Source: Roseiarcus sp963761435 (lineage in GTDB: Bacteria; Pseudomonadota; Alphaproteobacteria; Rhizobiales; Beijerinckiaceae). Taken from it: DNA of 64,000 bases. Positions within the stretch are counted from its first letter, which is position 1. Each line of letters opens with the position of its first letter. Location: the NCBI GenBank assembly GCA_963761435.1, contig CAVXHJ010000017.1, positions 310,001 through 374,000 on the forward strand. Reading direction: 5' to 3'. Below, piece after piece: positions 18,726-28,452 of this stretch. Position numbers and translations under genes: made by a program. The notes under the pieces were generated by a model that was not told the DNA's origin, made no database searches, and saw only the letters and a list, made by a program, of their open reading frames with translations.

Positions 18726-19201
18726 GGCTTCCTCCCAGATTGAATTGCGCCTCTATGAGCTCGCTGAATTGAATATAATTGCTCGGCACATGCTCATGCT
18801 GCCGACGACGCCAAATAAACGTCTCAGAACCCGGCTGCTTGACCTTGTTTCGGCAGTACAGTGCTGGCCGACCGCTTCGCAGCTGCGCGCTACGAATGGT
18901 TAGAAAATAAAATTACCCACGGTGCTGCTGGCCGGCCGATCATTCGGCCAAAATGGAAACCTTGGTTCCGAGTTTTTCCAAAGCAAAAGTAAACTATTTA
19001 TCCCTGTGATACACTAAAACTGTAGAACAAAAGTCTGTCAATGTCAAGGCGAAATTGCGTCATATTTCCAACGAGTTGCATCTGTTCATAATGCGCGGCG
19101 GTTCGCCAAGTTGTGACGTTGCGTAACTCCGAAAGGCTGGCCTTTCAGGACAGTCATCGCGAGGAGCCCGAAGGGCGTTCCGGATCGGGTGGGCGATCGG
19201 C
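18726..19201. other. AT-richer intergenic region
   Basis: 476 bases between the c-haem protein gene and pirin. The stretch 18900-19090 is clearly AT-richer than its surroundings. A short hairpin, GGCCGA-TCAT-TCGGCC, lies at 18934-18949, and a degenerate copy of a dispersed rhizobial repeat (TCATCGCGAGGAGCCCGAAG) at 19154-19173. No gene recognised. Confidence 0.5.
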
Positions 19202-20137
19202 TCACGCGGGCAGCGGAATGAATTCGTCCCGATCTTCCGGCGGCAGGTCGAACTGGCCGTGGCCCCAGTCGCCTTTCCGCCATTGCTCCCTGGCGGCGTC
19301 GATCTTCTCGCGGCTTGAGGCGACGAAATTCCACCAGATGTAGCGCGGTCCGCCGAGCGTCGCGCCGCCGAGAAGGATGAGCCGTGCGCCGCTCGGCCCG
19401 GCGGCCACGCTGATCTGGTCCTTCGGCCGGAATGCGATCATCCGTCCAGCCTCGAACGACTGGCCGGCGACCGAGATTGAACCTTCGAGGATATAGACGC
19501 CACGCTCCTCGTGATCGCCGGGAAGGGGCATGCGCGCGCCGGGTTTTAGCTCGGCGTCGGCGTAGAAGGTCTCGGAAAACACCCTGGCCGGCGCGGCTTC
19601 GCCATAGGCGCGGCCGAGGATGAGCCTGAGGCGCACGCCTTCGCTCTCGATGACCGGCAGCGCCGTCCTGGCGTGGTGCTCGAAACTCGGCGCCGTTTCC
19701 TCGTCCGCGTCCGGCAGCGCGACCCAGGTCTGAAGCCCGTAACCACTGTGCGGCCTCTTGCGGACCTCGGCGGGCGTTCGCTCGGAATGGGTGATGCCGC
19801 GCCCGGCCACCATCCAGTTGACGTCGCCGGGCTGGATGATCTGTTTCGAGCCCACGCTGTCGCGATGCAGGATCTCGCCGCGAAAGAGATAGGTGACGGT
19901 CGCGAGCCCGATATGGGGGTGGGGACGCACGTCGGCTCCCTGCCCGGCGGGGATCTCCGCCGGTCCGAAGTGGTCGAAGAAGATGAACGGGCCGATCATC
20001 TGCCGCTGCGGCGCAGGCAAAGCGCGACGGACCTCGAATCCGCCAAGGTCGACCGAGCGCGGCACGATGAGCGTCTCAATGGCGTCGATGGCGACCGCAT
20101 CGGGAGCGCCGGGCGCAAGCAGCGGGTTCCAGCTCAT
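19202..20137 (-). CDS. Pirin family protein
   Basis: A 311-residue bicupin. The metal-binding histidines of the N-terminal cupin are in VRPHPHIGLATVTY (near residue 60) and GITHSERTP (near residue 105), with GEILHRDSVGS between them. The C-terminal cupin includes PLPGDHEERGVYILEG. Pirins are iron proteins; some have quercetin dioxygenase activity and others act as redox-responsive regulators. Start at 20137 (MSWNPLLAPGA) has GGAG upstream; an in-frame start at 20152 is possible. It follows trpB by 29 bases on the same strand, in the place trpA normally occupies. Confidence 0.9.
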   Translation of the reverse strand: MSWNPLLAPGAPDAVAIDAIETLIVPRSVDLGGFEVRRALPAPQRQMIGPFIFFDHFGPAEIPAGQGADVRPHPHIGLATVTYLFRGEILHRDSVGSKQIIQPGDVNWMVAGRGITHSERTPAEVRKRPHSGYGLQTWVALPDADEETAPSFEHHARTALPVIESEGVRLRLILGRAYGEAAPARVFSETFYADAELKPGARMPLPGDHEERGVYILEGSISVAGQSFEAGRMIAFRPKDQISVAAGPSGARLILLGGATLGGPRYIWWNFVASSREKIDAAREQWRKGDWGHGQFDLPPEDRDEFIPLPA

Positions 20138-20166
20138 GCGGGGCTCCCTCATTTCGCGGAAAACCG

Positions 20167-21387
<1,221 letters not shown>

Positions 21388-21388
21388 G

Positions 21389-22057
21389 TCAGCCAACTCC
21401 TTCCGCCGTCCGCGCCAATGCGCGGCGCGCCGCGGCGACGAACGCCCTGATCTTGCCTACGTCCTTGACGCCGGGCGCGGTCTCGACGCCCGAGGAGACG
21501 TCGACGCCGCGGGCGCCGCTCTCAGCGATCGCCGCCTCGACCGTCTCGGGGCCGAGGCCGCCCGAGAGCAGCCACGGAGGCCGCGGATGAAAGTCGCGCG
21601 TGAGGCTCCAGTCGAAGGGACGGCCGTTGCCGCCGGGGAGCGCCGCGTCCTTCGGCGGCTTGGCGTCGATCAGCAGAAAATCGGCGACGCCCGCGTAAGG
21701 GCCGGCGGCGGCGAGGTCGGCGCGCGCCGCGACGCCGATCGCCTTCATCGTCGGGCGGGCGGTGAGTTCGCCGATCTCGCGGACCCTCGCCGGAGTTTCG
21801 CGCCCGTGCAATTGATAGAGGTCGGGGTCGAGGGCTTCGGCGATGCGCTTGAGCGTCTCATCGTCCGCATCGACGCTGAGCGCGACGATCCTCGCCCGTC
21901 CCCGCGCCTTGAGCCCGAGAGCGCGCGCTTTTCCCCAGTCGAGATGGCGGGGGCTTTTCGGAAAGAAGACGAACCCGACCATGTCCGCCCCCGCGTCGAG
22001 CGCGGCGTCCAGCGTCGCGGGCGTCGAGAGGCCGCAGATTTTGACGAGGGGCGTCAT
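21389..22057 (-). CDS. trpF: Phosphoribosylanthranilate isomerase
   Basis: A 222-residue TIM barrel catalysing the third step of tryptophan synthesis. The catalytic cysteine is in LVKICGLSTP at the start; GADMVGFVFFPKSPRHL, LYQLHGRETPA and the C-terminal phosphate-binding LLSGGLGPETV with GARGVDVSSGVET are family motifs. It is tightly coupled to trpB (one base between stop and start), the common alphaproteobacterial trpFB(A) arrangement. Confidence 0.96.
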   Translation of the reverse strand: MTPLVKICGLSTPATLDAALDAGADMVGFVFFPKSPRHLDWGKARALGLKARGRARIVALSVDADDETLKRIAEALDPDLYQLHGRETPARVREIGELTARPTMKAIGVAARADLAAAGPYAGVADFLLIDAKPPKDAALPGGNGRPFDWSLTRDFHPRPPWLLSGGLGPETVEAAIAESGARGVDVSSGVETAPGVKDVGKIRAFVAAARRALARTAEGVG

Positions 22058-22129
22058 GGCGCGCTTCTTTCGGTCAAAGCGCCGGCGCTGTCAAAGGGAC
22101 GCGGGCGAAGGGGCTTCCGGCGCCGAGCG

Positions 22130-23036
22130 TCAAATTCGCCCGGGAAATACGCTTTGCAGCGCCGGAAGAAATTTGTTCGCGAGCGCGACGAACCCGGCCG
22201 AATAGGGATGAATCTCGTTCGCCCATCCCAGCGGCTGCGACGAATCGCGGGTGAGGGTGCCGCGCGTGTCGACCAGATAGAAGTTGTTGTTTTTGACGCC
22301 CGCGAGCCCGTTCAGCATGGCGTGCAGGCCGTCGATCGCGTCCTGCACGATCGTCAGCCCGTCCCCATAGCCATACTGGGCAAAATCGATCGACGGCCGG
22401 AGCCAGGGACCCTGAAAAAAGACTCCCACGCCATTGGGTATCGCATAGTCGTAGCAATGGCCGAATATCGGCACGCCCGGCGCATGCAAGTCGCGAAACT
22501 GGAACAGCGCCTCATACGACGCCTCGACCGAATCGATGACGCCCTGGACGCGAGTCGACAGTTTTCCGCCGAAATAGTCGAGGTAGATGACAAACTGGTC
22601 GCCCACGACGTCGTCCCCGCCGCCGGACACCAGGATCGCGTCGGGGCTCCCGTCCAGCCACTGGGACGAATCCGCGATATCGAGCACATATTGCTTTTGA
22701 TTGGTGAGCCCCAAGGTCGTGGTCATCGGGTTCCCGTGCAGCGCGCGCGAAAGAACGACCGGCGAGGGATTTCCGAGCGTCTGCAGCTGCGCGACGATGT
22801 CCTGGTTCGTCCAGGGAACGCCGTAGTCGTTCAAGGGATAGTCGAACCAGGAGTTCTCCGATCGCGAGGAAGTCCAGGGGAAGGGTCGTCGCCTTGAGCT
22901 TGTTGGCCTTGCGGTGTCGTCGCCGGGCCTTGATGGCGTGAACCCTGACCCGGTGCTCATGGGCGCGCTTGGCGAATTCTTCGTCGACTTGCTGCTGCAA
23001 TTGGGCTTTGAGCTTCGCCCTTTGGACCTCGTCCAT
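22130..23036 (-). CDS. SGNH-type hydrolase, frameshifted at the catalytic serine
   Basis: About 302 residues after correction. The N-terminus (MDEVQRAKLKAQLQQQVDEE) is a charged helix, then LKATTLPLDFLAIG leads into the nucleophile block. Minus-strand GGAGAACTCCTGG (22848-22860) breaks the frame; with one A removed it reads GDSWFDYPLN, the GDS block I of SGNH esterases. Downstream are GGGDDVVGDQ (near residue 150) and NEIHPYSAGF, where the histidine fits block V. As written, the frame from 23036 stops at 22512 and the rest lies in the frame ending at 22130. The substrate is unknown. It is followed on the same strand by trpF-trpB but probably not in an operon with them. Confidence 0.78.
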
Positions 23037-23150
23037 TCCCCGGCCCTCCCAGATGCCGCCCGGCCTGCCGCCGGGATCGATTGCAGTCTTAGCCCTCGAC
23101 AGAGCTCGCGGGAACAGCGCTCGCAGAACCTCGCGGGCCGAGAGGTTCGC

Positions 23151-23510
23151 TCATTGCCCTGCCGCCTGGCCCGCTCCGAGGTCGCGCTCGATCGCGTCGA
23201 TTTCTTTCTTCGCCGCAGCCCGCATCTTCGCTTCCGCGTCCCGGTAAAGGGCGACGATCCGGCGGCCCTGATCGGTGAGCGCCGCGCCGCCTCCACGCTG
23301 CCCGCCGTGATGGGCGGCGACGACGGGCGTTGTGAACAGCCGGTTCAGTTCGTCGACCAGGAGCCAGGCGCGCCGGTAAGACATCTGATGAGCCCGGCCG
23401 GCGGCCGAGATCGATCCGGTCTTGTCGATCGATTCGAGCAGCGCGACCTTGCCGGCGCCGAGGCGGCGGCCAAGCTCGAAATCAAGGCGGATCGTCAGCC
23501 GTGTCGTCAT
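23151..23510 (-). CDS. ModE-like winged-helix transcriptional regulator
   Basis: A 119-residue protein matching the DNA-binding half of ModE: LGAGKVALLESIDKTGSISAAGRAHQMSYRRAW, then the wing region HHGGQRGGGAALTDQGRRIV. It lacks the molybdate-binding MOP domains, so it is one of the short LysR/ModE N-terminal regulators, often tied to molybdenum or metal uptake genes. No such genes adjoin it, so its target is unknown. Start MTTRLTIRLDFELG at 23510. Confidence 0.88.
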   Translation of the reverse strand: MTTRLTIRLDFELGRRLGAGKVALLESIDKTGSISAAGRAHQMSYRRAWLLVDELNRLFTTPVVAAHHGGQRGGGAALTDQGRRIVALYRDAEAKMRAAAKKEIDAIERDLGAGQAAGQ

Positions 23511-23537
23511 TCATCCTCCCGTCGGCGACGGCGCTTC

Positions 23538-23571
23538 GTCATTGCGAGGAGCGCAGCGACGAAGCAATGAC
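23538..23571. repeat. Dispersed rhizobial intergenic repeat
   Basis: The 34-base stretch beginning GTCATTGCGAGGAGCGCAGC and ending GAAGCAATGAC is a near-palindrome of a type I know as dispersed between genes in rhizobial chromosomes. A second, partly diverged copy is at 31828-31860 and a weaker one near 19154. Confidence 0.7.
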
Positions 23572-23595
23572 GGGTTCGTCGCCCCACCTCCTCTA

Positions 23596-24453
23596 TCACG
23601 CGTGGGCGAACTCCCAGTAGAGCTTGCGCGCCCGCTGGAAGAACGGGCCCGGCTGCAGGTCGCGCCCGTCGATGCGCCTGACCGGCGTCACCTTGCCGTA
23701 ATTGCCGACGACGAAGATCTCGTCCGCGCCGTCGAAATCGGCGAAGCCGAGCGTCGCCTCGCGCGCGTCCTTGCCATCGGCGACGAGAAGGTCGAGCACG
23801 CGGCGCCGGGTGACGCCGCTGAGGAAGCTGCCATTGGCGATCGGCGTCATCACGACGCCGTCCCGCGCCATGAACACATTGGCGGTGGCGAGCTCGGCGA
23901 CATTGCCGAGCATGTCGCACATGAGGCAGTTGTCGAAGCCGCGCGCGCGCGCTTCGATCAGCGCCCGCCCGTTGTTGGGATAAAGGCAGCCCGCCTTGGC
24001 CTCGATCGGCATGGTGACGGCGAGCGGCTTGGCGTAGGGGGAGCGGGTTATCGACACGCCGGTCGGCGGGGGCAGCGGCGCCTCGTAGATGCACAGGCAA
24101 AAGCGGGTCGAGTCCCCCTCCGGCGCGACCGAGCTCGTGGCGCTGCCCTGTTCGGGCCAGTACATGGGGCGGATATAGAGCTCGGCGCCGGGCTTGAACT
24201 TCTTCACCCCCTCGGCGGCGAGCGCGACCATCGCCTCCACGCTCATCGTCGGCTTGAGGCTCATGGTCTGGGCCGAGCGGTTGAGGCGGGCGCAATGCTT
24301 GTCGAGATCGGGCGTGACGCCGTCAAAGGCGCGCGCGCCGTCGAACACGCTCGAGCCCAGCCAGAACGCATGGGTGCGCGCGCCGACGATCGGGGCGTTG
24401 CCTTCGAGCCATTCGCCGTCGATGAAGGTGAAGGTTTGCGACCAGGCGGGCAT
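23596..24453 (-). CDS. Branched-chain amino acid aminotransferase-like class IV PLP enzyme
   Basis: A 285-residue fold-type IV aminotransferase. The PLP lysine is in MPIEAKAGCLYPNNGRAL near residue 150; HAFWLGSSVFDGARAF near residue 30, LYIRPMYWP near residue 90, NVAELATANVFM and GSFLSGVTRRRVLDL follow as in IlvE/Dat family members. It probably transfers amino groups between branched-chain amino acids and 2-oxoglutarate; D-amino acid aminotransferase or ADC lyase relatives are less likely given the length. Complete, start at 24453 (MPAWSQTFTFIDGEW). Confidence 0.88.
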   Translation of the reverse strand: MPAWSQTFTFIDGEWLEGNAPIVGARTHAFWLGSSVFDGARAFDGVTPDLDKHCARLNRSAQTMSLKPTMSVEAMVALAAEGVKKFKPGAELYIRPMYWPEQGSATSSVAPEGDSTRFCLCIYEAPLPPPTGVSITRSPYAKPLAVTMPIEAKAGCLYPNNGRALIEARARGFDNCLMCDMLGNVAELATANVFMARDGVVMTPIANGSFLSGVTRRRVLDLLVADGKDAREATLGFADFDGADEIFVVGNYGKVTPVRRIDGRDLQPGPFFQRARKLYWEFAHA

Positions 24454-24558
24454 GGGCTCTCTTGCTCCACGAAAATGGCGGCGGGTCGGGGCGAAGCGTT
24501 GTCGGCCCCAGTCTATTTGTCTTTTGGCGACCGGGGCCAGCGCGAACTAGCCGCGCCC

Positions 24559-25903
24559 TCAATCGAGCGGCGCGACCTCTCCGGTTTCCCCTTTGAGCCG
24601 CGCGACGGCGTCGCTCACCTTGACGCCGGCAATGGTGAGATCGGGCGCGATATCGGCGAGCGGCACAAGGACGAAGGCGCGGTTGAACAGTTCCGGATGG
24701 GGCAGCGTCAGCCTTTCGCTGTTCAGCGAAATGCCGTCATAGTCGATCAGGTCGATGTCGATGATCCGCGGCCCCCACCGCTCGGCCGAAACCCGCCCGA
24801 GGTCGCGTTCGAGCGCCTTCATCCGGTCGAGCAACGCCTCCGGGGCCAGCCGGGTCACGCCGAGCGCGCAGGCGTTGACGAACCAGTCCTGGTCGGTCTT
24901 GCCCCAGGGGGCGGTGCGGTAGAAGCGCGAGACCGCGGTGAGCCGGATCCCCGGCTCGCTGGCGATTGCGCCGAGCGCCCGGCGCAGGTTCGCCGCCTTG
25001 TCCCCGACATTGCCGCCGAGCGCGAGGACGATCCGCGCCCAGCCGTCGTCCTCGGGCCTTGCGGACGGCGTGCGCAGCCGCGCTCAGCGCGTTGAAGACA
25101 TCGAGCGCGGCGCGATTCTCGGCCACGTCATGCACCCTGAGCACTGAGGCGCCCCGCATGAGCGCAATCGTATTTGCGGCGAGCGTGCCGGGGAGACGGT
25201 TGTCGACCTCGGCGCCGGTGATCCGGCCGATGAACGACTTGCGCGAGAGCCCGACGAGGATCGGCGCGCCGAAGCGGCGAAAGCGGTCGAGGTTCCAGAT
25301 GCAGGAATGGTTCTGCTCCGGCGTCTTGCCGAAGCCGACGCCGGGATCGAGCAAAATGCGGCCGAACGGCACGCCGGCCGCCGCCGCGAGATTGAGCGAG
25401 CGTTCGAAGAAGCGCTCGACGTCGTCGAGAATGTCGATCGTCCCGTCCGCCCGCTCGCGGTTGTGCATGACGACGACCGCCGAGCCGGTTTCGGCGACCG
25501 CGTCCGCCATGCCCGGATCGCGCTGCAATCCCCAGATGTCGTTGATGACCGAGGCGCCGAGCCGCGCCGCCTTGCGCGCCACTGTGGCTTTGCCGGTGTC
25601 GATGGAGACGGCTGCGTCGAAACCTTCAGCCAAGGCCCCGAGCACCGGCGTTACCCGGCGAAGCTCCTCTTCCGCGGAAACGGGAGCGTGGCCGGGCCGG
25701 GTCGATTCGCCGCCGACGTCGATGATCGCCGCGCCCTCGGCAACCATCGCGTGAGCGCGCGCGACGGCGGTCTTGGCGTCGAAATGCCGTCCGCCGTCGG
25801 AAAACGAATCCGGCGTCACGTTGAGAACGCCCATGAGTTGGGGCGAGCGTCTCAACGCGGCGAGGAACGTGTCGCGATGGATAATGCAGCGGTCGATGCC
25901 CAT
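24559..25903 (-). CDS. folP: Dihydropteroate synthase / HPPK (FolP-FolK), apparently fused and frameshifted
   Basis: The first ~275 codons from 25903 are FolP: LMGVLNVTPDSFSDGG near residue 22, IIDVGGESTRPG near residue 60, NDIWG, LDPGVGFGKT and a terminal LRVHDVAENRAALDVF. The frame then shifts by one and continues as FolK (ARIVLALGGNVGDKAANLRR, ... GPRIIDIDLIDYDG, LTLPHPELFNRAFVLVPL) to the stop at 24559. Minus-strand GCCC at 25054-25057 read as GCC would join RKA to EDDGWARIVLALGGN. In the FolK frame no ATG, GTG or TTG occurs after the upstream TGA at 25084-25086, so a separate folK start is not evident; a FolP-FolK fusion of about 448 residues is inferred. FolB, often between them, is absent. 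Both enzymes act in folate synthesis. Confidence 0.85.
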
Positions 25904-26004
25904 GGGCGTCGGCTATCGCCTCTGGGCGGCTTCCGCAACCTTCTCCCGAACCCCCGGCGTTGAGGGCGCGTAGCCGGCGCAAGGGCGGCGATGTCCTCGC
26001 CCTC

Positions 26005-26033
26005 GGGCGCAACAGAGTACGAGTGTTGCGCCC
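26005..26033. repeat. Perfect 10-bp inverted repeat
   Basis: GGGCGCAACA, loop GAGTACGAG, then TGTTGCGCCC. It lies about 100 bases before folP on the minus strand and 230 bases before the secreted-protein gene. There is no T-run on either side, so it is more likely a regulatory or dispersed element than an intrinsic terminator. Confidence 0.55.
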
Positions 26034-26191
26034 TATCTGTCGATCAGCGCTTATAGAACGATGTCGTGGCTGGGCTACGCGCGGCCGCAGATGAGCCCTT
26101 CTGTCTTGGTAAGCGGTCCCTCTGGTGCAGGAGCGTCGAGACTCGCTCTGCAGCCAAACCACCAGCCCTCACGACGGCATTTCAGGCCGGA

Positions 26192-26227
26192 TAAATGGTT
26201 CAAGCAGTAAATAGTTCAAGCTATAGT
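26192..26227 (+). promoter_or_regulatory. Tandem 13-base repeat with -10-like hexamer
   Basis: TAAATGGTTCAAG at 26192-26204 and TAAATAGTTCAAG at 26208-26220 differ by one base and have a 16-base period. TATAGT follows at 26222-26227, 35 bases before the ATG at 26262. The repeats cover where a -35 box and an activator or repressor would sit. Confidence 0.5.
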
Positions 26228-26261
26228 CTACTGCGACGCAAACGAACGTAACGGAGGAATC

Positions 26262-26780
26262 ATGAGCGAGCACACCCGCTGCACGAAAATCGCCCGAAGC
26301 GTCCTGGTTGGACTGGCCGCGGTCGCCGTATCCGCAGTAGGATTCGTGGTGTTCGCCGGTGCGGCCAGCGCCGGGCCCGTCTGCGCTTCAACGGTGAGGC
26401 TCAACTCGACTTATGGCTACACTTACCTGACCGCGACCGGCGAGGTTATCGGCCTCAGCGGCAAGGGCTGCTCCACTTCAAGCCACACCGTAAAGGTCAC
26501 CTTCGTTCCGCTGTACGGGCCCTCTTCAACTGGGCCCGGAGATTTACTGTCGGTGAGCCTGAAACCTAGCTGCCCAGCCGCGGCGCCAAAAGACTGCAGT
26601 TTCTCCTTCTCGACGAGCTGGCCGGCCGGTTTGAACGGCGTGTACCTGACGTCGGCAGATGCGGTGAGAGCATATAGCACCGGAGCGGTACAAGAGCAGA
26701 TCCAGTTCGTGGCCATTCAGGCAGCCGCGGGATATGAGTACACCCTGAGTTTCGCCCTGTGGACAGGAAGCGGTCAATAA
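26262..26780 (+). CDS. Small secreted protein of unknown function
   Basis: A 172-residue protein with a clear Sec signal (GLAAVAVSAVGFVVFAGAASA, cleavage after about residue 37) and a strong GGAGG ribosome site just upstream. The mature part is Ser/Thr/Gly-rich, predicted beta, with four cysteines (VCAST, KGCSTS, PSCPAA, KDCSFS) that could form disulfides. It has no family motif I recognise. Coding sequence looks less GC-rich than neighbouring housekeeping genes, hinting at a recent acquisition or a fast-evolving exoprotein. It stands alone between divergent folP and convergent M20 peptidase genes, with its own promoter-like repeats. Confidence 0.75.
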   Translation: MSEHTRCTKIARSVLVGLAAVAVSAVGFVVFAGAASAGPVCASTVRLNSTYGYTYLTATGEVIGLSGKGCSTSSHTVKVTFVPLYGPSSTGPGDLLSVSLKPSCPAAAPKDCSFSFSTSWPAGLNGVYLTSADAVRAYSTGAVQEQIQFVAIQAAAGYEYTLSFALWTGSGQ

Positions 26781-26870
26781 ATAAACCGTTAGGGGCGCGA
26801 AAGTAAAACCAAACTAAGCGCCCAGTTTCAAGCACAGCCGATTCCACCGAGGTCCTCGGCCTGCCCTCCG

Positions 26871-28253
26871 TCACGCCGCCAGGGCCGCCAGGATGCGCGC
26901 CCAGGAGCGCGCCCCTTTGTGGAACGACGCCCGGTCGTATTTCTCGTTCGGCGAGTGGACGCGGTCGTCGTCGAGCGCGAAGCCGACGAGCAGGCTGTCC
27001 ATGCCGAGCTCGCGCTTGAACGAGCCGACGATCGGGATCGACCCTCCGCTGCCGACGAGCGCCGCGGGCTTTTGCCATTCGGCTTCCAAAGCCCGGCGAG
27101 CGATCCGCAACGCCTGGTTCTTGATCGGCAGCGAAATCGCGGGGCTGCCGGAGTGGCCGATGAATTCAGCCTTCACGTCCGGCGGCAGCCGCGACGTGAC
27201 GAAGGCGCGGAAAGACTCGGCGATCCGCTCCGGATTTTGCTTGCCGACAAGCCGGCAGGTGATCTTGGCGCTGGCCTTGGACGGCAGGACGGTCTTCGTG
27301 CCCTCGCCGGTGTATCCCCCAATGATCCCGTTGACCTCGCAGGTCGGCCGCGACCAAACAATCTCGAGCGGCGGGCGGCCGCGTTCGCCGGCCGGCGTGG
27401 TCAGCCCGACATCGCGCAGGAACGCCTGAGCGTCAAAATTAAGCTCGCGCCACTGGTCCGCAACCTCCTGCGGAGGCTCTTCGACCCCGTCGTAGAAACC
27501 GGGGATGGCGACCGCGCCGGCGTCGTCATGCAATTCGCCGAGGATCCGCGACAGCGCATGGATCGGGTTGACGGCCAAACCGCCGTAGAGCCCCGAATGG
27601 AGGTCCCGATTGGCGCCGGTAAGCACGACCTCTTCGCCGACAATTCCCCGCAGCGCGATCGTGATCGCCGGCGTGGACCGGTCCCACATGCCGGTGTCGC
27701 AGACAAGCGCGATGTCGGCCTTCAATTCCTTTGAGTTCTCGGCGAGGAAAGACGGCAGGGACGGCGATCCCGTTTCTTCCTCGCCTTCGAAAAGCGCGGT
27801 GATGTGGCAAGGCGGCGCGCCGAATTGCTTGAAGGCGCGGCAGGCCTCGAGAAAGGTCATGAGCTGGCCTTTGTCGTCGCAGGCCCCTCGCGCCACGATC
27901 ATTTCGCCATTCGGCCCAGCCTCGAGCCTGGGCTCGAACGGCGGATTGCGCCAAAGAGAGAGCGGATCGACCGGCTGCACGTCGTAGTGACCGTAGAAGA
28001 GGACATGGGGCGCCTCCCGGCGGGCCGCCTTTATGCGCCCGACGACCATCGGACGGCCCGCGCTTGGACGCTTGGCCGCCTCGAACCCGAGATCGCCCAA
28101 TTCCGTGACCAGCCAGTCCGCCGCCCGCTCGCAATCCGAAAAATGCGCCGGAACGGCGGAAATCGAAGGGATCGACAGAAAGGAGAACAGCCGATTGAGC
28201 GCCGCCGTCTTGCCGGCGTCGATCGCAGTGAGAATGTCGTCAATCGTGGCCAT
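26871..28253 (-). CDS. M20 family dipeptidase
   Basis: A 460-residue zinc peptidase of the M20 family, carnosinase/ArgE-like branch. Metal and catalytic residues are in LFYGHYDVQPVDP (His and Asp, near residue 90), ARGACDDKGQ (bridging Asp, near residue 121), LFEGEEETGSPS (catalytic and ligand Glu, near residue 155), VCDTGMWD and the late histidine in RVHSPNEKYD. The dimerisation domain contains DLHSGLYGG. It probably cleaves cytosolic dipeptides or N-acyl amino acids. Complete, start at 28253 (MATIDDILTAIDAG). Confidence 0.92.
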   Translation of the reverse strand: MATIDDILTAIDAGKTAALNRLFSFLSIPSISAVPAHFSDCERAADWLVTELGDLGFEAAKRPSAGRPMVVGRIKAARREAPHVLFYGHYDVQPVDPLSLWRNPPFEPRLEAGPNGEMIVARGACDDKGQLMTFLEACRAFKQFGAPPCHITALFEGEEETGSPSLPSFLAENSKELKADIALVCDTGMWDRSTPAITIALRGIVGEEVVLTGANRDLHSGLYGGLAVNPIHALSRILGELHDDAGAVAIPGFYDGVEEPPQEVADQWRELNFDAQAFLRDVGLTTPAGERGRPPLEIVWSRPTCEVNGIIGGYTGEGTKTVLPSKASAKITCRLVGKQNPERIAESFRAFVTSRLPPDVKAEFIGHSGSPAISLPIKNQALRIARRALEAEWQKPAALVGSGGSIPIVGSFKRELGMDSLLVGFALDDDRVHSPNEKYDRASFHKGARSWARILAALAA

Positions 28254-28395
28254 CTGCCCTTTCGCTCCCGCCGACCATGAGCCGCTTGGATTGGTTCGTC
28301 CCTTCTAGCACAACGCCCGAACTTCGTCGTCCGGACCCGCTCGCCTCGCCAGGGGGGAGGGGTCAAGGCCCGCTGGGCGTGAGTCTTCGGCCGAA

Positions 28396-28424
28396 CAAAA
28401 AAGGCCGCGCCAAAAGCGCGGCCC
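28396..28424 (-). terminator. Intrinsic terminator of the phosphate transporter gene
   Basis: On the minus strand: stem GGCCGCGC, loop TTTTG, stem GCGCGGCC, followed by TTTTTT. It lies about 30 bases after the stop at 28453 and fits a factor-independent terminator. Confidence 0.85.
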
Positions 28425-28452
28425 CCGGAGCCTGGGGACGGAGCCGAATCCG

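Larger units (their letters stand above)
25904..26261. other. Intergenic region, folP / small secreted protein
   Basis: 358 bases between divergent genes. A perfect 10-base-pair hairpin is at 26005-26033 and a tandem 13-base repeat with a promoter-like hexamer at 26192-26227; both are annotated separately. No gene is recognisable and no tRNA cloverleaf was found. Confidence 0.5.

Noticed and set aside
24737..25903. A 388-residue FolP
   Set aside because: The last ~100 residues are the FolK coding region read in the wrong frame.
25904..26261. tRNA or small RNA gene
   Set aside because: No cloverleaf with a CCA-compatible acceptor stem; the hairpin at 26005-26033 lacks a terminator tail.
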